DNA of 49,623 bases from Bacteroidales bacterium (GTDB taxonomy: Bacteria; Bacteroidota; Bacteroidia; Bacteroidales; UBA932), in the NCBI GenBank assembly GCA_016281435.1, contig JAEEIQ010000056.1:1-49623 (forward strand), in the 5' to 3' direction. The notes beneath the pieces were generated by a model. That model was not told where the DNA came from. It made no database searches and was given only the letters and a program-made list of their open reading frames with translations. Within the stretch, counting starts at the first letter, position 1. Each line of letters starts with the position of its first letter. This document shows, piece after piece, positions 33,325 to 41,671 of this stretch. The position numbers and the translations under genes are program-made.

Positions 33325-33467
33325 GAAAAACACCTGCGCGCAGGAGTAGCGGCAGAGACCTATCTGGATAGGGTGCGACGCGCACGTCGTGACTTTTTCC
33401 TCCAACCGGCGCGCCATAGGTGCCCCAGAACGCTCCCAGGCAGGGGGGCAGCGCGCAGGTGTTTGTC
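33325..33467. repeat. Structured intergenic element, copy 2
   Basis: The ends form a 17-bp inverted repeat with one mismatch (GAAAAACACCTGCGCGC, 33325-33341; GCGCGCAGGTGTTTGTC, 33451-33467). Read on the minus strand it shows, in the same order as the 8904-9055 element, ACAAACACCT, GGAGGAAA (complement of 33396-33403), ATCCAGAT (complement of 33362-33369), CTCCT, and GCAGGTGTTTTT. An inner hairpin CGACG-CGCA-CGTCG lies near 33376-33389. Overall length (143 bp) is close to that of copy 1 (152 bp). It lies just upstream of the fimbrillin-like unit and has no credible gene. Confidence 0.6.
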
Positions 33468-33507
33468 GGGGACGCGGGACTGGGCGTTGGGACGGGAGAC
33501 GGCACCG

Positions 33508-33588
33508 CCGCCGCTCGGTAATCGGGAGCGGCGGTTACAACACGGCCGGCTGCGGGAGGCTCAACGGAAAGGCCTTCCTCGCCGGCCG
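33508..33588. repeat. Two strong inverted repeats in a gene-free block
   Basis: A perfect 9-bp hairpin CCGCCGCTC/GAGCGGCGG (33508-33516/33526-33534) is followed by CGGCCGGC/GCCGGCCG (33543-33550/33581-33588). Both are in the 600-bp stretch between 33240 and 33837, where I find no gene. The density of stems is high for ordinary intergenic DNA. Confidence 0.6.
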
Positions 33589-33641
33589 GTTGTTGCCTGT
33601 TCCGACGATGACCTCCGTAGTCAACTTAACATAATATTGCT

Positions 33642-33708
33642 CAGCCTTGCGTCATTTTACGCAAGGCTAAATAGCTAACACAATACAACTCAAGTACTTA
33701 GGAATCAG
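33642..33708 (+). repeat. 67-bp dispersed hairpin repeat, copy B
   Basis: Same orientation and length as copy A (2262-2328). The first 26 bp are identical and 55 of 67 positions match. The GCCTTGCGT-CATTTT-ACGCAAGGC hairpin is intact. Here it sits between the GC-rich inverted repeats and the isochorismatase-like gene. Confidence 0.75.
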
Positions 33709-33768
33709 CCCGCGCAGCAGCGGGAACGCGAGTACCCGAACGTTGTTGAAACTGCGGCCGACTGCCGT

Positions 33769-33828
33769 CCCCGTCGCCGAGGAAGGTTCAGCCGCACAGA
33801 GACAGTCGCTGAACGGGGCGACGGGCCC
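33769..33828. repeat. Nested hairpins downstream of the isochorismatase-like gene
   Basis: CCCGTCGCC pairs with GGCGACGGG, and inside them GTTCAGC pairs with GCTGAAC. They lie just past the minus-strand stop codon at 33837, so they may stabilise or end that transcript. No T-run follows on the minus strand. Confidence 0.4.
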
Positions 33829-33836
33829 GGCCTCCC

Positions 33837-34463
33837 CTACTCGACGACCTCGATCTGGCAGGATTGCATGGTCTCGAGGGCAGCGCGATGGCGCTCGGGG
33901 CTGGTCCCGGCGCAGCAGGAGGCATCGACCCGGATCACGTTGTCGGGGAAATGCATGCGCAGAGAAAGTGCGTTGCTGACGACGCAGATGTCGGTATCGA
34001 GCCCGACGACCTCAATCTCGAAACTCTTGTCGAAACCGGGGATGGCTGCGATCACGCCCGGAAGATCCACGGAACCGAAGGTGACCTTGTTCACGGGGCC
34101 GAGATAAACCTTGCCCTCGAGGGCCTCAGTAACGGATTTGCAGATCTCCCAGCCGGCGCTGCCCTCAAGGCAATGGGCCACGGGAAGAAGCTTCCCCTCG
34201 AGGGTGGCCGTCAGATAATCGGGACCGTGGGTGTCACGGGTGGCGACGATGTAGCCGTCGAAGGAACGGACCTTCTCCACGACAGCGGGAACTATGGCCT
34301 GGGCGTCGGCAGAACCGAGGGTGCCGTCGATGAAATCGTTCTGCATGTCCACGAGGACGAGCACGCGGGAAGCGGCTTCAGGTGCGGGGGCGGAAGCGGG
34401 ACCGCCGCAGGAAGACAGGGAAACTACAGCAATGAATGCCAGCAACAAAGAAACCTTTTTCAT
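33837..34463 (-). CDS. Isochorismatase/nicotinamidase-family lipoprotein
   Basis: The cysteine-hydrolase fold includes nicotinamidase. The catalytic triad is visible: D39 (VLVDMQNDFID), K126 (GPVNKVTFGS) and C160 (GLDTDICVVSNALSLRM). DTHG (about 77-80) and PVAHCLEG (His97) match the region used for metal binding in nicotinamidases. The odd feature is a clear lipoprotein signal (VVSLSSC, Cys19) followed by an Ala/Pro linker, which places the enzyme outside the cytoplasm. Nicotinamidases are normally cytosolic. A periplasmic amidase for nicotinamide or a related compound would fit. The minus-strand TACCTTTG at 34486-34493 may be its -7 box. Confidence 0.8.
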   Translation of the reverse strand: MKKVSLLLAFIAVVSLSSCGGPASAPAPEAASRVLVLVDMQNDFIDGTLGSADAQAIVPAVVEKVRSFDGYIVATRDTHGPDYLTATLEGKLLPVAHCLEGSAGWEICKSVTEALEGKVYLGPVNKVTFGSVDLPGVIAAIPGFDKSFEIEVVGLDTDICVVSNALSLRMHFPDNVIRVDASCCAGTSPERHRAALETMQSCQIEVVE

Positions 34464-34527
34464 CTTACTAACTATAAAACCTGCCCAAAGGTAAGAATTA
34501 ATCGGGACAAATTGCTATATTAGCCGT

Positions 34528-35727
34528 ATGAATATCAGGCTGGACATGCTGCAGACCATGGCAGTGGGCATACTCGCCCTGCTGCTGGGCCTCTGGCTCA
34601 ACCGCAAGATCAGGCTCCTGCGCCGCATCTGCATACCCGCCCCGGTGACGGGCGGCTTGATCTTCTCCCTGCTGACCCTGGTCCTGCACGACGCCGCCGG
34701 CTGGGTAATAAGCTTCGACGGAACCCTGAAGGACCTCTGCATGCTGCTGTTCTTCACCTCGGTAGGATACCAGTCCGACGTCACGATGCTCCGCAAGGGA
34801 GGCCGGCCTCTGGTGGTCCTGGTGGCCCTTGTCGCAGGGCTGATAGTGCTGCAGAACCTCGCGGCAACGGGAACGGCGGCCCTGCTCGGGCAGTCTCCCC
34901 TGCTCGGGATGGCGGCGGGTTCGGTCTCGATGTGCGGAGGCCACGGGACGGCGGCGGGATTCAGCGCCCTTCTCGAAAGCAAGGGCCTCGGAGGGGCAGC
35001 TTCCATAACCATGGCCACAGCCACGTTCGGGCTGGTCGCGGGATCGCTCATCGGCGGCCCCATCGCGGAAAGCCTCATACGCCGCAAGCGCCTCTGCGAA
35101 GAATACAGCGGCGCCGCCCAGGCGGAACTGCTCAAGGAAATAGACAATGCGCAGGACACCCGGCAGAACCTGCACGGGTACATGAAGGCCGTGTGCGAAC
35201 TCTTCCTCGCCGCAGGGGCGGGCACGCTGCTGAGCAAGCTCCTGGCGCTGACCGGACTCTCCTTCCCGACCTACTTCGGTGCGCTTCTGGCCGCGGCGGC
35301 GATACGGAACATAAGCGAATCTGTCCGCGGCTGCCCCAAGCCTTCCATGGACGAAATCTCCTCCATCGGCACTATCAGCCTCTCGCTCTTCCTCGGCATG
35401 GCCATGGTTTCGCTGAGGCTCTGGGAACTTGCCGGGCTGGCCGTCCCCCTGGTGCTGATGCTGTCCGGACAGGTGCTGCTGATGTACATCTTCTGCAGGT
35501 TCGCCGCGTTTCCCCTGCTCGGAGGCGACTACAATGCCGCGGTCCTTGTCAGCGCCCTCTGCGGCTTCGGCCTGGGGGCGACCCCGAACGCCATGGCCAA
35601 CATGTCCGCGGTCTGCACAAAATACCGTTATGCACAGGCTCCATTCGTCATCGTCCCCATAGTCGGAGCGATGTTCGTCGACATCATCAACATCAGCGTC
35701 ATCACCCTGTTCCTGAACATATTATGA
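34528..35727 (+). CDS. gltS: Sodium/glutamate symporter
   Basis: An inner-membrane Na+-coupled glutamate importer. The 399-residue protein has about ten hydrophobic segments. The family markers are CIPAPVTGGLIFSLL in the first half, LFFTSVGYQSDVTML, the loop GMAAGSVSMCGGHGTAAGFS and, in the second half, CGFGLGATPNAMANMSAVCT with the repeated re-entrant hairpin. A -7-like TATATTAG (34516-34523) ends just before the ATG. Its stop overlaps the ATG of the epimerase-like gene (ATGA), so both are expressed together. Confidence 0.9.
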   Translation: MNIRLDMLQTMAVGILALLLGLWLNRKIRLLRRICIPAPVTGGLIFSLLTLVLHDAAGWVISFDGTLKDLCMLLFFTSVGYQSDVTMLRKGGRPLVVLVALVAGLIVLQNLAATGTAALLGQSPLLGMAAGSVSMCGGHGTAAGFSALLESKGLGGAASITMATATFGLVAGSLIGGPIAESLIRRKRLCEEYSGAAQAELLKEIDNAQDTRQNLHGYMKAVCELFLAAGAGTLLSKLLALTGLSFPTYFGALLAAAAIRNISESVRGCPKPSMDEISSIGTISLSLFLGMAMVSLRLWELAGLAVPLVLMLSGQVLLMYIFCRFAAFPLLGGDYNAAVLVSALCGFGLGATPNAMANMSAVCTKYRYAQAPFVIVPIVGAMFVDIINISVITLFLNIL

Positions 35728-36752
35728 AAAAGAAAGCCCTCTTCATCGGCGGCACCGGCACGATCAGCTCCGCCATCACCGCCAAAGTGGCCGCATCCGG
35801 TCAGTGGGAACTGTACCTCCTCAACCGCGGCAACCGTCCGGAAGCAATTCCGGAAGGGGTACAGCTCATACGCGCGGACATAAACGACCCGGAAGATGCG
35901 GCCGCAAAGCTACAGGGAATGGACTTCGACTGCGTCTGCGACTTCATCGGATTCGTGCCGGCGCAGGTCGAAAGGGACTGGAAGATGTTCCGCGGACGTA
36001 CGGGGCAGTACATTTACATAAGCTCCGCATCGGCCTACCAGAAACCGGAAAGAAGCTACATCATCAGCGAGAAGACACCCCTGGAAAACCCCTTCTGGCT
36101 ATACGCCAGGGACAAGATAGCCTGCGAGGAATTCCTCATGGGAAAATATAGGGAAGATGGCTTTCCCGTCACGATAGTGCGGCCCACATACACCTACAAC
36201 GAACGCAAGGTGCCCATCGGCGTGCGTGGGAACAAAGGTACATGGCCGGTCCTGAAGCGCATGCTTGAAGGCAAGCCGGTCATAGTCCACGGAGACGGCA
36301 CGTCGCTCTGGACCATGACGGATTCAAGGGATTTCGCAGAAGGCTTCGTGCCGCTCATGGGCAATCCCAAGGCAATCGGGGAGGCATTCCAGATCACTTC
36401 TGACGAGACCCTGACCTGGGACCAGATTTACCGCTGCGTCGCAGGGGCGCTCGGTGTGGAAGCGAAGCTGGTGCACGTCTCATCGGAGTTCCTTGCCGGC
36501 GCGGGCGCGGGACGTTTCGACTTCGACCAGTCGCTGCTCGGAGACAAGAGCTGGTCAGTGGTGTTCGACAACTCGAAACTGAAGGCCATAGCCCCCGGCT
36601 TCAAGCCGCGCATTTCTTTCGAAGAAGGAGTAAAACGTACTGTGGACTATGTCCTTACGCATCCGGACTGCCGGCAGGAGGAACCGGAGTTTGACGCTTG
36701 GTGCGACGCTGTGATCGCCGCTTTGGAGGCCGCGAAGAAGGCCTGCCGCTGA
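35724..36752 (+). CDS. NAD-dependent epimerase/dehydratase-family protein
   Basis: A 342-residue extended short-chain dehydrogenase. The N-terminal Rossmann motif is FIGGTGTISSAI (about 7-18). DFDCVCDFIGFVPAQVERDW, the strand YIYISSASAY and then FWLYARDKIACEEFLMGKYR follow, where the catalytic Tyr/Lys pair is in YARDK. VRPTYTYNERKVPIG and the substrate segment WTMTDSRDFAEGFV are typical of nucleotide-sugar-epimerase-like proteins. The start comes from the ATGA overlap with gltS. The substrate is unknown. The 3' end overlaps the opposite tocopherol-cyclase-like gene by 98 bp. Confidence 0.8.
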   Translation: MKKKALFIGGTGTISSAITAKVAASGQWELYLLNRGNRPEAIPEGVQLIRADINDPEDAAAKLQGMDFDCVCDFIGFVPAQVERDWKMFRGRTGQYIYISSASAYQKPERSYIISEKTPLENPFWLYARDKIACEEFLMGKYREDGFPVTIVRPTYTYNERKVPIGVRGNKGTWPVLKRMLEGKPVIVHGDGTSLWTMTDSRDFAEGFVPLMGNPKAIGEAFQITSDETLTWDQIYRCVAGALGVEAKLVHVSSEFLAGAGAGRFDFDQSLLGDKSWSVVFDNSKLKAIAPGFKPRISFEEGVKRTVDYVLTHPDCRQEEPEFDAWCDAVIAALEAAKKACR

Positions 36753-37920
36753 CTTCCTTAGGAGCCTGTGGCGCAGTCGCCCCGTACTCCCCGTATTCGC
36801 AACCGATGTGGCGCGCCAGCACCGTGTCCACGAGTTTCCCGTCCCGATAGAGGCTGACGGTCCCCCAGCCCGTTCCCCCGTTCCAGAGGCGCCTGTGGCG
36901 GCGGTATCCGTCCGGAGATTCATAATTGACGAGCAGCATGTCCCGCTTGCGGCATGTGATGTCCGCGACCATCCGGTTGCGCCAGGTTCGCTGCTCCACG
37001 TGCCAGACTATGGTATTCTTCGTCTCGCGGCAGTCGAACTTCGTACGGCAGAAGGTCCAGAATTTCGAGAAATTGAACTCGAATCCGCTTCCTTCGTACC
37101 AGAAGGCGGAAAGAAGCTTGCGGTCAAGGGCCATAGGGCCGACTTTTGGGCGGCCTCCGCCTATGTCAAATACGCTGTTTTTAAGCGGTTTACCTGTCTT
37201 TTTGGACTTCAGGTCGCAGGATGAGAGCCACACCCACGGGGAGGTGAAATCGCGGCCCCAGTTCTTGTCGGCGTAGCCATAGCAGTCCTTCGGGCTTACG
37301 TTGTACAGCCTCCCGTTCCAGAGGACCTGGCCCTTGTAGGCGGTCTTCATGCCCTCGGCGTGCCAGAACATTTCGAAGGCGTGGATGCGGCGCAGAAGCC
37401 GTCCTGCCCCATAACCGACGTTGAAGGCCACCTTCTTCTCCATTACAAGACGCCAGGACATGGTCCCGGCATCCGACATCCATTCCTTGTGGATTTTGGC
37501 CTCTTCCTCATTGACGCTGACGCTCCCGCAGGTCGCGTCCTCGGTAAGGAAGCAGTCTCCCGCCGAAATCATGAACGGGGACCCTTCCGCCACTTCGACC
37601 TTCTTCCAGGCGAAAAAGCGGTGAAGCTGGGCGGCGCCCTCTCCCCATGAACCGGCCTTGACCATCAGGTAGGATGGTTTCATCTTCGGGGCGGACACCT
37701 TCCCCCGCTTGCGCGATTTCGGGAAACGGGGCTGACCGAATACTGGCTTGTCTCCGCCCAGTTCGGGATTGCACAGGAAAAACTCTATGAAAAACGAGCG
37801 CTCTTCCCCCGTCTCCGCGTCCCGTCCCGTAAAGGAATGCCACCACCAGTCATAGCCCTGACGGGCAAAGGAACCATCGAGCTGGAATTCGTCCCGGGTA
37901 ATATCGTGCTTGTTGAACAT
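36655..37920 (-). CDS. Tocopherol-cyclase-family protein
   Basis: A 421-residue protein resembling bacterial members of the tocopherol cyclase family. Support comes from YDWWWHSFTGRDAETGEERS with FFIEFFLCNP, the aromatic FEMFWHAEGMKTAYKGQVLW, YGYADKNWGRDFTSPWVWLS and the closing beta segment VNYESPDGYRRHRRLWNGGT. In plants the enzyme closes the chromanol ring of vitamin E. Bacterial homologues have unknown substrates. The last 30 residues (Lys/Arg/Pro-rich) are read antisense to the epimerase-like gene and may be a recent extension. It is the last gene of a six-gene leftward operon. Confidence 0.65.
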   Translation of the reverse strand: MFNKHDITRDEFQLDGSFARQGYDWWWHSFTGRDAETGEERSFFIEFFLCNPELGGDKPVFGQPRFPKSRKRGKVSAPKMKPSYLMVKAGSWGEGAAQLHRFFAWKKVEVAEGSPFMISAGDCFLTEDATCGSVSVNEEEAKIHKEWMSDAGTMSWRLVMEKKVAFNVGYGAGRLLRRIHAFEMFWHAEGMKTAYKGQVLWNGRLYNVSPKDCYGYADKNWGRDFTSPWVWLSSCDLKSKKTGKPLKNSVFDIGGGRPKVGPMALDRKLLSAFWYEGSGFEFNFSKFWTFCRTKFDCRETKNTIVWHVEQRTWRNRMVADITCRKRDMLLVNYESPDGYRRHRRLWNGGTGWGTVSLYRDGKLVDTVLARHIGCEYGEYGATAPQAPKEVSGRPSSRPPKRRSQRRTKRQTPVPPAGSPDA

Positions 37921-37922
37921 CT

Positions 37923-39119
37923 CTACTCTACATACAGGAAAAGACCCTTGAGATACTCTCCCTCAGGATGATAGATATTGACGGCATGGTCGGCGGGCTG
38001 GCACAGGCGGTCGAGTATGCGCACGCGACGCCCCGTCTGCGCGGCTGCGGAAAACACGGCGAGGGCGAAATCTTCCTTGCCAACGACCTGCGAGCAGCTG
38101 AAAGTAAACACCAGCCCTCCCGGAGCTACCTTCGAAATGGCGGCCGCATTGAGCCGCTGATATGCCCGGAGGGCGTTTTTAAGGGCACCGCGGTGCTTGG
38201 CGAATGCGGGCGGATCCACTATCATCAAATCATATTTCCCTTCTGGAACGGCGGCAAGGAAATCCATCGCGTCACAGCAATGCGACTCGTATGCTTCCTT
38301 AAGGAAACCATTGAGAGCCAAATTCTTGTCCGCAAGCTCCACTGCGCGGGCCGAACTGTCCACGGAATCGACATGGAGCGCTCCTCCGGCAAGGGCATAG
38401 ACCGAGAAACCGCCGGTGTAGCAGAAAAGGTTCAGGACATTTCTTCCGCCGGCGTGCTGACCCACGAGGGCCCTGTTTTCCCTCTGATCGAGGAAAAAGC
38501 CCGTCTTCTGCCCGTGGCTCCAGTCCACGAGGAAACTATGACCGTTCTCAAGGACGCTGCGTTCCCCGTCCTCATAGCCGGGGGCCTCGTACAGATAACC
38601 GTCCACCAGGTCCAGCCCGGCCTTGAACGGAGCCGTACCGGAACTCTTGTCATATACGGCCTGGAGCGAATCTCCCAGCACTTCCTTCAGCGCTTCGGCT
38701 ATCTTCTTGCGGCAGCGGAACATGCCGGCGCTGTGCGCCTGCATCACGCAAACCCCGTCGTACCAGTCTATGATGAGGCCCGGAAGCCCGTCACCCTCGC
38801 CATGCACGAGGCGGAAGCAGTTTGTAAGGGAAGACTCAGGATCGAGCCCTACGGCAAGGCGTGCCTTGAGAGCCTTCCTGAGAGCTTCAGTCCAGAAATC
38901 AGGAGCTGAAGGATCGGCATCGAAACTAAGGATGCGGACGGCGATCGAGCCTATCTGCCAGTGGCCGCTGGCCAGGTACTCCCCTTCCGCAGAATATACG
39001 GCCACGAGGTCGCCCTCTGCCGGATTGCCGACGATATTGGCCACGGCGCCGGAGAAGACCCATGGATGGAAGCGGAGCAGGGACTCCTCGCGCCCCTTCT
39101 TGAGGTAAAGCTTGGTCAT
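37923..39119 (-). CDS. rlmI: RlmI-type 23S rRNA cytosine methyltransferase
   Basis: A 398-residue SAM-dependent methyltransferase of the RlmI/YccW group, which makes 5-methylcytosine in 23S rRNA. The N-terminal PUA domain reads LYLKKGREESLLRFHPWVFS and continues to RILSF. After a linker domain comes the SAM-binding fold VLNLFCYTGGFSVYALAGGA, with VDSSARAVELADKNLALNG, the catalytic region DLMIVDPPAFAKHRGALK and VFTFSCSQVV. The gene starts four bases inside the exonuclease stop and ends two bases before the tocopherol-cyclase-like ATG. Confidence 0.88.
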   Translation of the reverse strand: MTKLYLKKGREESLLRFHPWVFSGAVANIVGNPAEGDLVAVYSAEGEYLASGHWQIGSIAVRILSFDADPSAPDFWTEALRKALKARLAVGLDPESSLTNCFRLVHGEGDGLPGLIIDWYDGVCVMQAHSAGMFRCRKKIAEALKEVLGDSLQAVYDKSSGTAPFKAGLDLVDGYLYEAPGYEDGERSVLENGHSFLVDWSHGQKTGFFLDQRENRALVGQHAGGRNVLNLFCYTGGFSVYALAGGALHVDSVDSSARAVELADKNLALNGFLKEAYESHCCDAMDFLAAVPEGKYDLMIVDPPAFAKHRGALKNALRAYQRLNAAAISKVAPGGLVFTFSCSQVVGKEDFALAVFSAAAQTGRRVRILDRLCQPADHAVNIYHPEGEYLKGLFLYVE

Positions 39120-39721
39120 AAGGAAAGAGGAAGGGGATTCTTCTCGCTTGCGAGCAGTTTCTTGTACATTTCAAGGCATACCCAGGCATCCGTGGCCGCA
39201 TATTTTATCTGCGCCTCGGTCAGTCTTTCGGCCTCCCAGTTGGAGACCTGCTGGGTCTTGGATATCTTGCAGCCGAGGATGATGGCTGCCATCTTCTTGA
39301 CGCTCTTGTCGGCTATCCCCCACTCCCAGACTATCTTCTGCAGGTCTACGTAACCGAGCTCCCGGAACGGGGAGATGCGCTGAAGGCCGCGCACGTCGTC
39401 GTGGCAGGCGGCGCCTATCTTGACCACGCGGGGATCGGAGAGGACCTTGCACAGCTTCTTCGGCAGGCCGAGCTTCTGCACCCTGAACAGGAAAGCCCTT
39501 TCCGGGCCGGAAAGCTGAAGGATGGCGACACCGTTATGGTGCTGATGCGGCGAGAAAACCGGACGCGTCTCCGTGTCGAAGCCTATCATCTTCTGCTTAG
39601 ACAGGTAGGCGACGGCATCGTCGAACACCGGTCCTTCGGTGTCGATGATCTTTATGTCCCCCGTAAAGCATCCGAGCTCCATCATCTCTATCTCTTCCGG
39701 CTTGATGCTAGTCCTGTACAT
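39116..39721 (-). CDS. DEDDy 3'-5' exonuclease domain protein
   Basis: A 201-residue RNase D/DnaQ-like nuclease. The catalytic residues can be read as D49 and E51 (IGFDTETRP), D109 (GAACHDDVRGL), and Y174/D178 (KYAATDAWVCLEMY), the DEDDy arrangement of 3'-5' exonucleases acting on RNA or DNA. Such single-domain forms are common in Bacteroidota next to rlmI-like genes. I keep the ATG at 39721 because homologues have a similar lead-in (IKPEEIEMMELGCFTGDI). It overlaps the upstream lipoprotein gene by 14 bp and rlmI by 4 bp. Confidence 0.85.
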   Translation of the reverse strand: MYRTSIKPEEIEMMELGCFTGDIKIIDTEGPVFDDAVAYLSKQKMIGFDTETRPVFSPHQHHNGVAILQLSGPERAFLFRVQKLGLPKKLCKVLSDPRVVKIGAACHDDVRGLQRISPFRELGYVDLQKIVWEWGIADKSVKKMAAIILGCKISKTQQVSNWEAERLTEAQIKYAATDAWVCLEMYKKLLASEKNPLPLSL

Positions 39722-40943
39722 ATGAGCGATAAGTCTTGGGGGTCTGGTTTCTCAAAACGTCCATCACGGATTCCGGGAGATAGCGGCTGCCGTACTGCAG
39801 CAGCATGGTCGAGGGAATCTCTGAGACGGGCGTGCGGGCATACTTGTAATCGGGCGCGAAACCGCCGTCGGAGCCGTAGCAGCTCGCGGGAAGGTCTGTC
39901 CTCGGGGCGCAGATCAGGGCTTGCGTCCTCGGATATGCAATATTGTGCGTGAAGGTGTTGGTCGCGCGAAGACGGGCATAAAGCGCGTCGGCGACGCAAC
40001 GCGCGGTGTCGAATATCTCGAAATCCGGGGTGATAAGCTTGCCGTAGCGGAGGGACTCGTCGCTGAACTCGACGCGTATGCTGCTGAGAGCCGCATTGAG
40101 GGAATCGACGTCCACGTTCAAGTCATCCACGACGAGCGCAGACAGGGGCTTCGTGTAACCAGCCTGCTCATAGGCATCCAGGAAGGCAGTAAGGCTGCTT
40201 CCGGAGCCGCTGACAAGGACCGAACCCCTGGCGGAATGCTCCCGGACCTTTTCTTCGAATACGGTCCCGTACACGCCGGTGCGGATCACGGTGCTGTCGG
40301 ATATGAGGCCTATGTTGACGGCATTCCCTTCGCCTTTGCCGAAGGCCTTGTCAAACAACAGGTCCACGGCGGAAATCACTGGGGAACCGATTCCGAGGCA
40401 GGTAAAGAGCGTATCCGCGTCAAAGCGGCCATATGCCGAATGGAACGGCGAGACCAGCACGACGAGCTTGCCGGGAACGCGCCTCCCCATCCCCTCCTTG
40501 TCATACGCGCTTATGAAAGAGACCGTGTCAAGGCAGTCGACCACGTGGCGTACCGCAATTTCCCGCAGATAGGCCGTGTTGGACGCATCCAGGAAGCCCT
40601 GGTAAGGGACGTTGGCCTGGTCCAGGACGGAGAGGACGGTCTCCCCGGAGAAATCCGGCAGGCCGTCGTGCATCCGGGAGCCTGTCACGTTGTCCACCTC
40701 GTCATAGCCCATCAGCATCTCCCCGATAAGGAGACAGCGCTCCGGCTCGCCGACGAGGCAAACAGGGCCCGCGACGCCTTTCGGGTCGTATGCCGAGACG
40801 GTCTTGAAGGCATCGGAGCTGCGGTGCGCAAGAATCTGGCGGACATATTCTATTGTCGGCCGGGGCACAGCGGTCTTGCGCTGACAGCCGACGAAGCCCA
40901 GCGTCATGACACAGAGCAGCAGCAAGGCGGGAATCTTCCCCAT
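39708..40943 (-). CDS. Lipoprotein of unknown function
   Basis: I do not recognise a named family with certainty. The 411-residue protein has a lipoprotein signal (MTLGFVGC, Cys19 from the chosen start). The ATG at 40943 is preferred to 40964 because it gives a shorter basic lead and sits one base after the pssA stop. The body is globular without repeats. Notable segments are PTIEYVRQILAHRSSDAF, MGYDEVDNVTGSRMHDGLPD, VSPFHSAYGRFDADTL and a C-terminal part with YGSDGGFAPDYKYARTPVSE. It sits between phospholipid and RNA-processing genes in the operon. A role at the envelope is likely from the signal only. Confidence 0.6.
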   Translation of the reverse strand: MGKIPALLLLCVMTLGFVGCQRKTAVPRPTIEYVRQILAHRSSDAFKTVSAYDPKGVAGPVCLVGEPERCLLIGEMLMGYDEVDNVTGSRMHDGLPDFSGETVLSVLDQANVPYQGFLDASNTAYLREIAVRHVVDCLDTVSFISAYDKEGMGRRVPGKLVVLVSPFHSAYGRFDADTLFTCLGIGSPVISAVDLLFDKAFGKGEGNAVNIGLISDSTVIRTGVYGTVFEEKVREHSARGSVLVSGSGSSLTAFLDAYEQAGYTKPLSALVVDDLNVDVDSLNAALSSIRVEFSDESLRYGKLITPDFEIFDTARCVADALYARLRATNTFTHNIAYPRTQALICAPRTDLPASCYGSDGGFAPDYKYARTPVSEIPSTMLLQYGSRYLPESVMDVLRNQTPKTYRSYVQD

Positions 40944-40944
40944 C

Positions 40945-41670
40945 TCAAATCTTGAAAATCGCATAAATGCAGTTCTTGATAATATACAGGCTCATGATGA
41001 GCAGCACGGCAAGCGACCAGTCCTGACGGAAAAAGACCACGAGCAGCACGACGACGGCAGCGACAAGGCCCATCGCAAGGCGTTTCACGCGCAGGGCGCC
41101 GTCCGCATGGACACTCTTGCCGAACTTCAGGGAGAACATCGGAATCCCGCTGACGAGAAGCGCGCAGAGGGCGACGGCAAGGAGCGGGATGAACACGGGA
41201 CCGGCGGCCCAGATGCCGGGCAGGCTCGCGGGACGCACCGCAATATAGTACGCAAGGGAGCCGCACAGAAGGGCCGAAGCCGGGGTAGGCAGGCCGATGA
41301 ACGAATCATGCTGACGCTCGTCGATGTTGAACTTTGCCAGCCGAAGGCCGCTGAAAACGGCAATCAGCAGCGGTACGAGGCACAGCAGGCCGTTCGAGAA
41401 GGAACAGACGCGCATCAGGTTCACGAGCATCACGGACGGCAGCACACCGAAGCTGACCACATCGGAAAGGGAATCAAGCTCCTTTCCGAGAGCCGAATAC
41501 GCGTCCAGCATCCTCGCGGCGAATCCGTCGAGGAAGTCGAAGCACGCGGCGGCAAGCATCAGGAAAAAGGCGATGTCCGCCCGTCCGTCAAGCGCGAATA
41601 CCACGCCGGCCGAACCGCAGAGGAGGTTACAGCAGGTGAGGGCGTCGGGAATGTATTTTTTCAGCGTCAT
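40945..41670 (-). CDS. pssA: CDP-diacylglycerol-serine O-phosphatidyltransferase
   Basis: Membrane enzyme that makes phosphatidylserine, the precursor of phosphatidylethanolamine, from CDP-diacylglycerol and serine. The 241-residue protein opens with KKYIPDALTCCNLLCGSAGV and carries the full CDP-alcohol phosphotransferase motif: D48-G49-xx-A52-R53-x8-G62-x3-D66-x3-D70 (DGFAARMLDAYSALGKELDS, then LSD). About seven further hydrophobic segments follow. It starts one base after the C1 peptidase stop. Length and motif match the bacterial type II PssA of Bacteroidota. Confidence 0.92.
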   Translation of the reverse strand: MTLKKYIPDALTCCNLLCGSAGVVFALDGRADIAFFLMLAAACFDFLDGFAARMLDAYSALGKELDSLSDVVSFGVLPSVMLVNLMRVCSFSNGLLCLVPLLIAVFSGLRLAKFNIDERQHDSFIGLPTPASALLCGSLAYYIAVRPASLPGIWAAGPVFIPLLAVALCALLVSGIPMFSLKFGKSVHADGALRVKRLAMGLVAAVVVLLVVFFRQDWSLAVLLIMSLYIIKNCIYAIFKI

Positions 41671-41671
41671 C

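Noticed and set aside
33360..33372. String like part of the TPP riboswitch (CTATCTGGATAGG)
   Set aside because: The other conserved riboswitch segments are missing and the strand does not lead into a thiamine gene.
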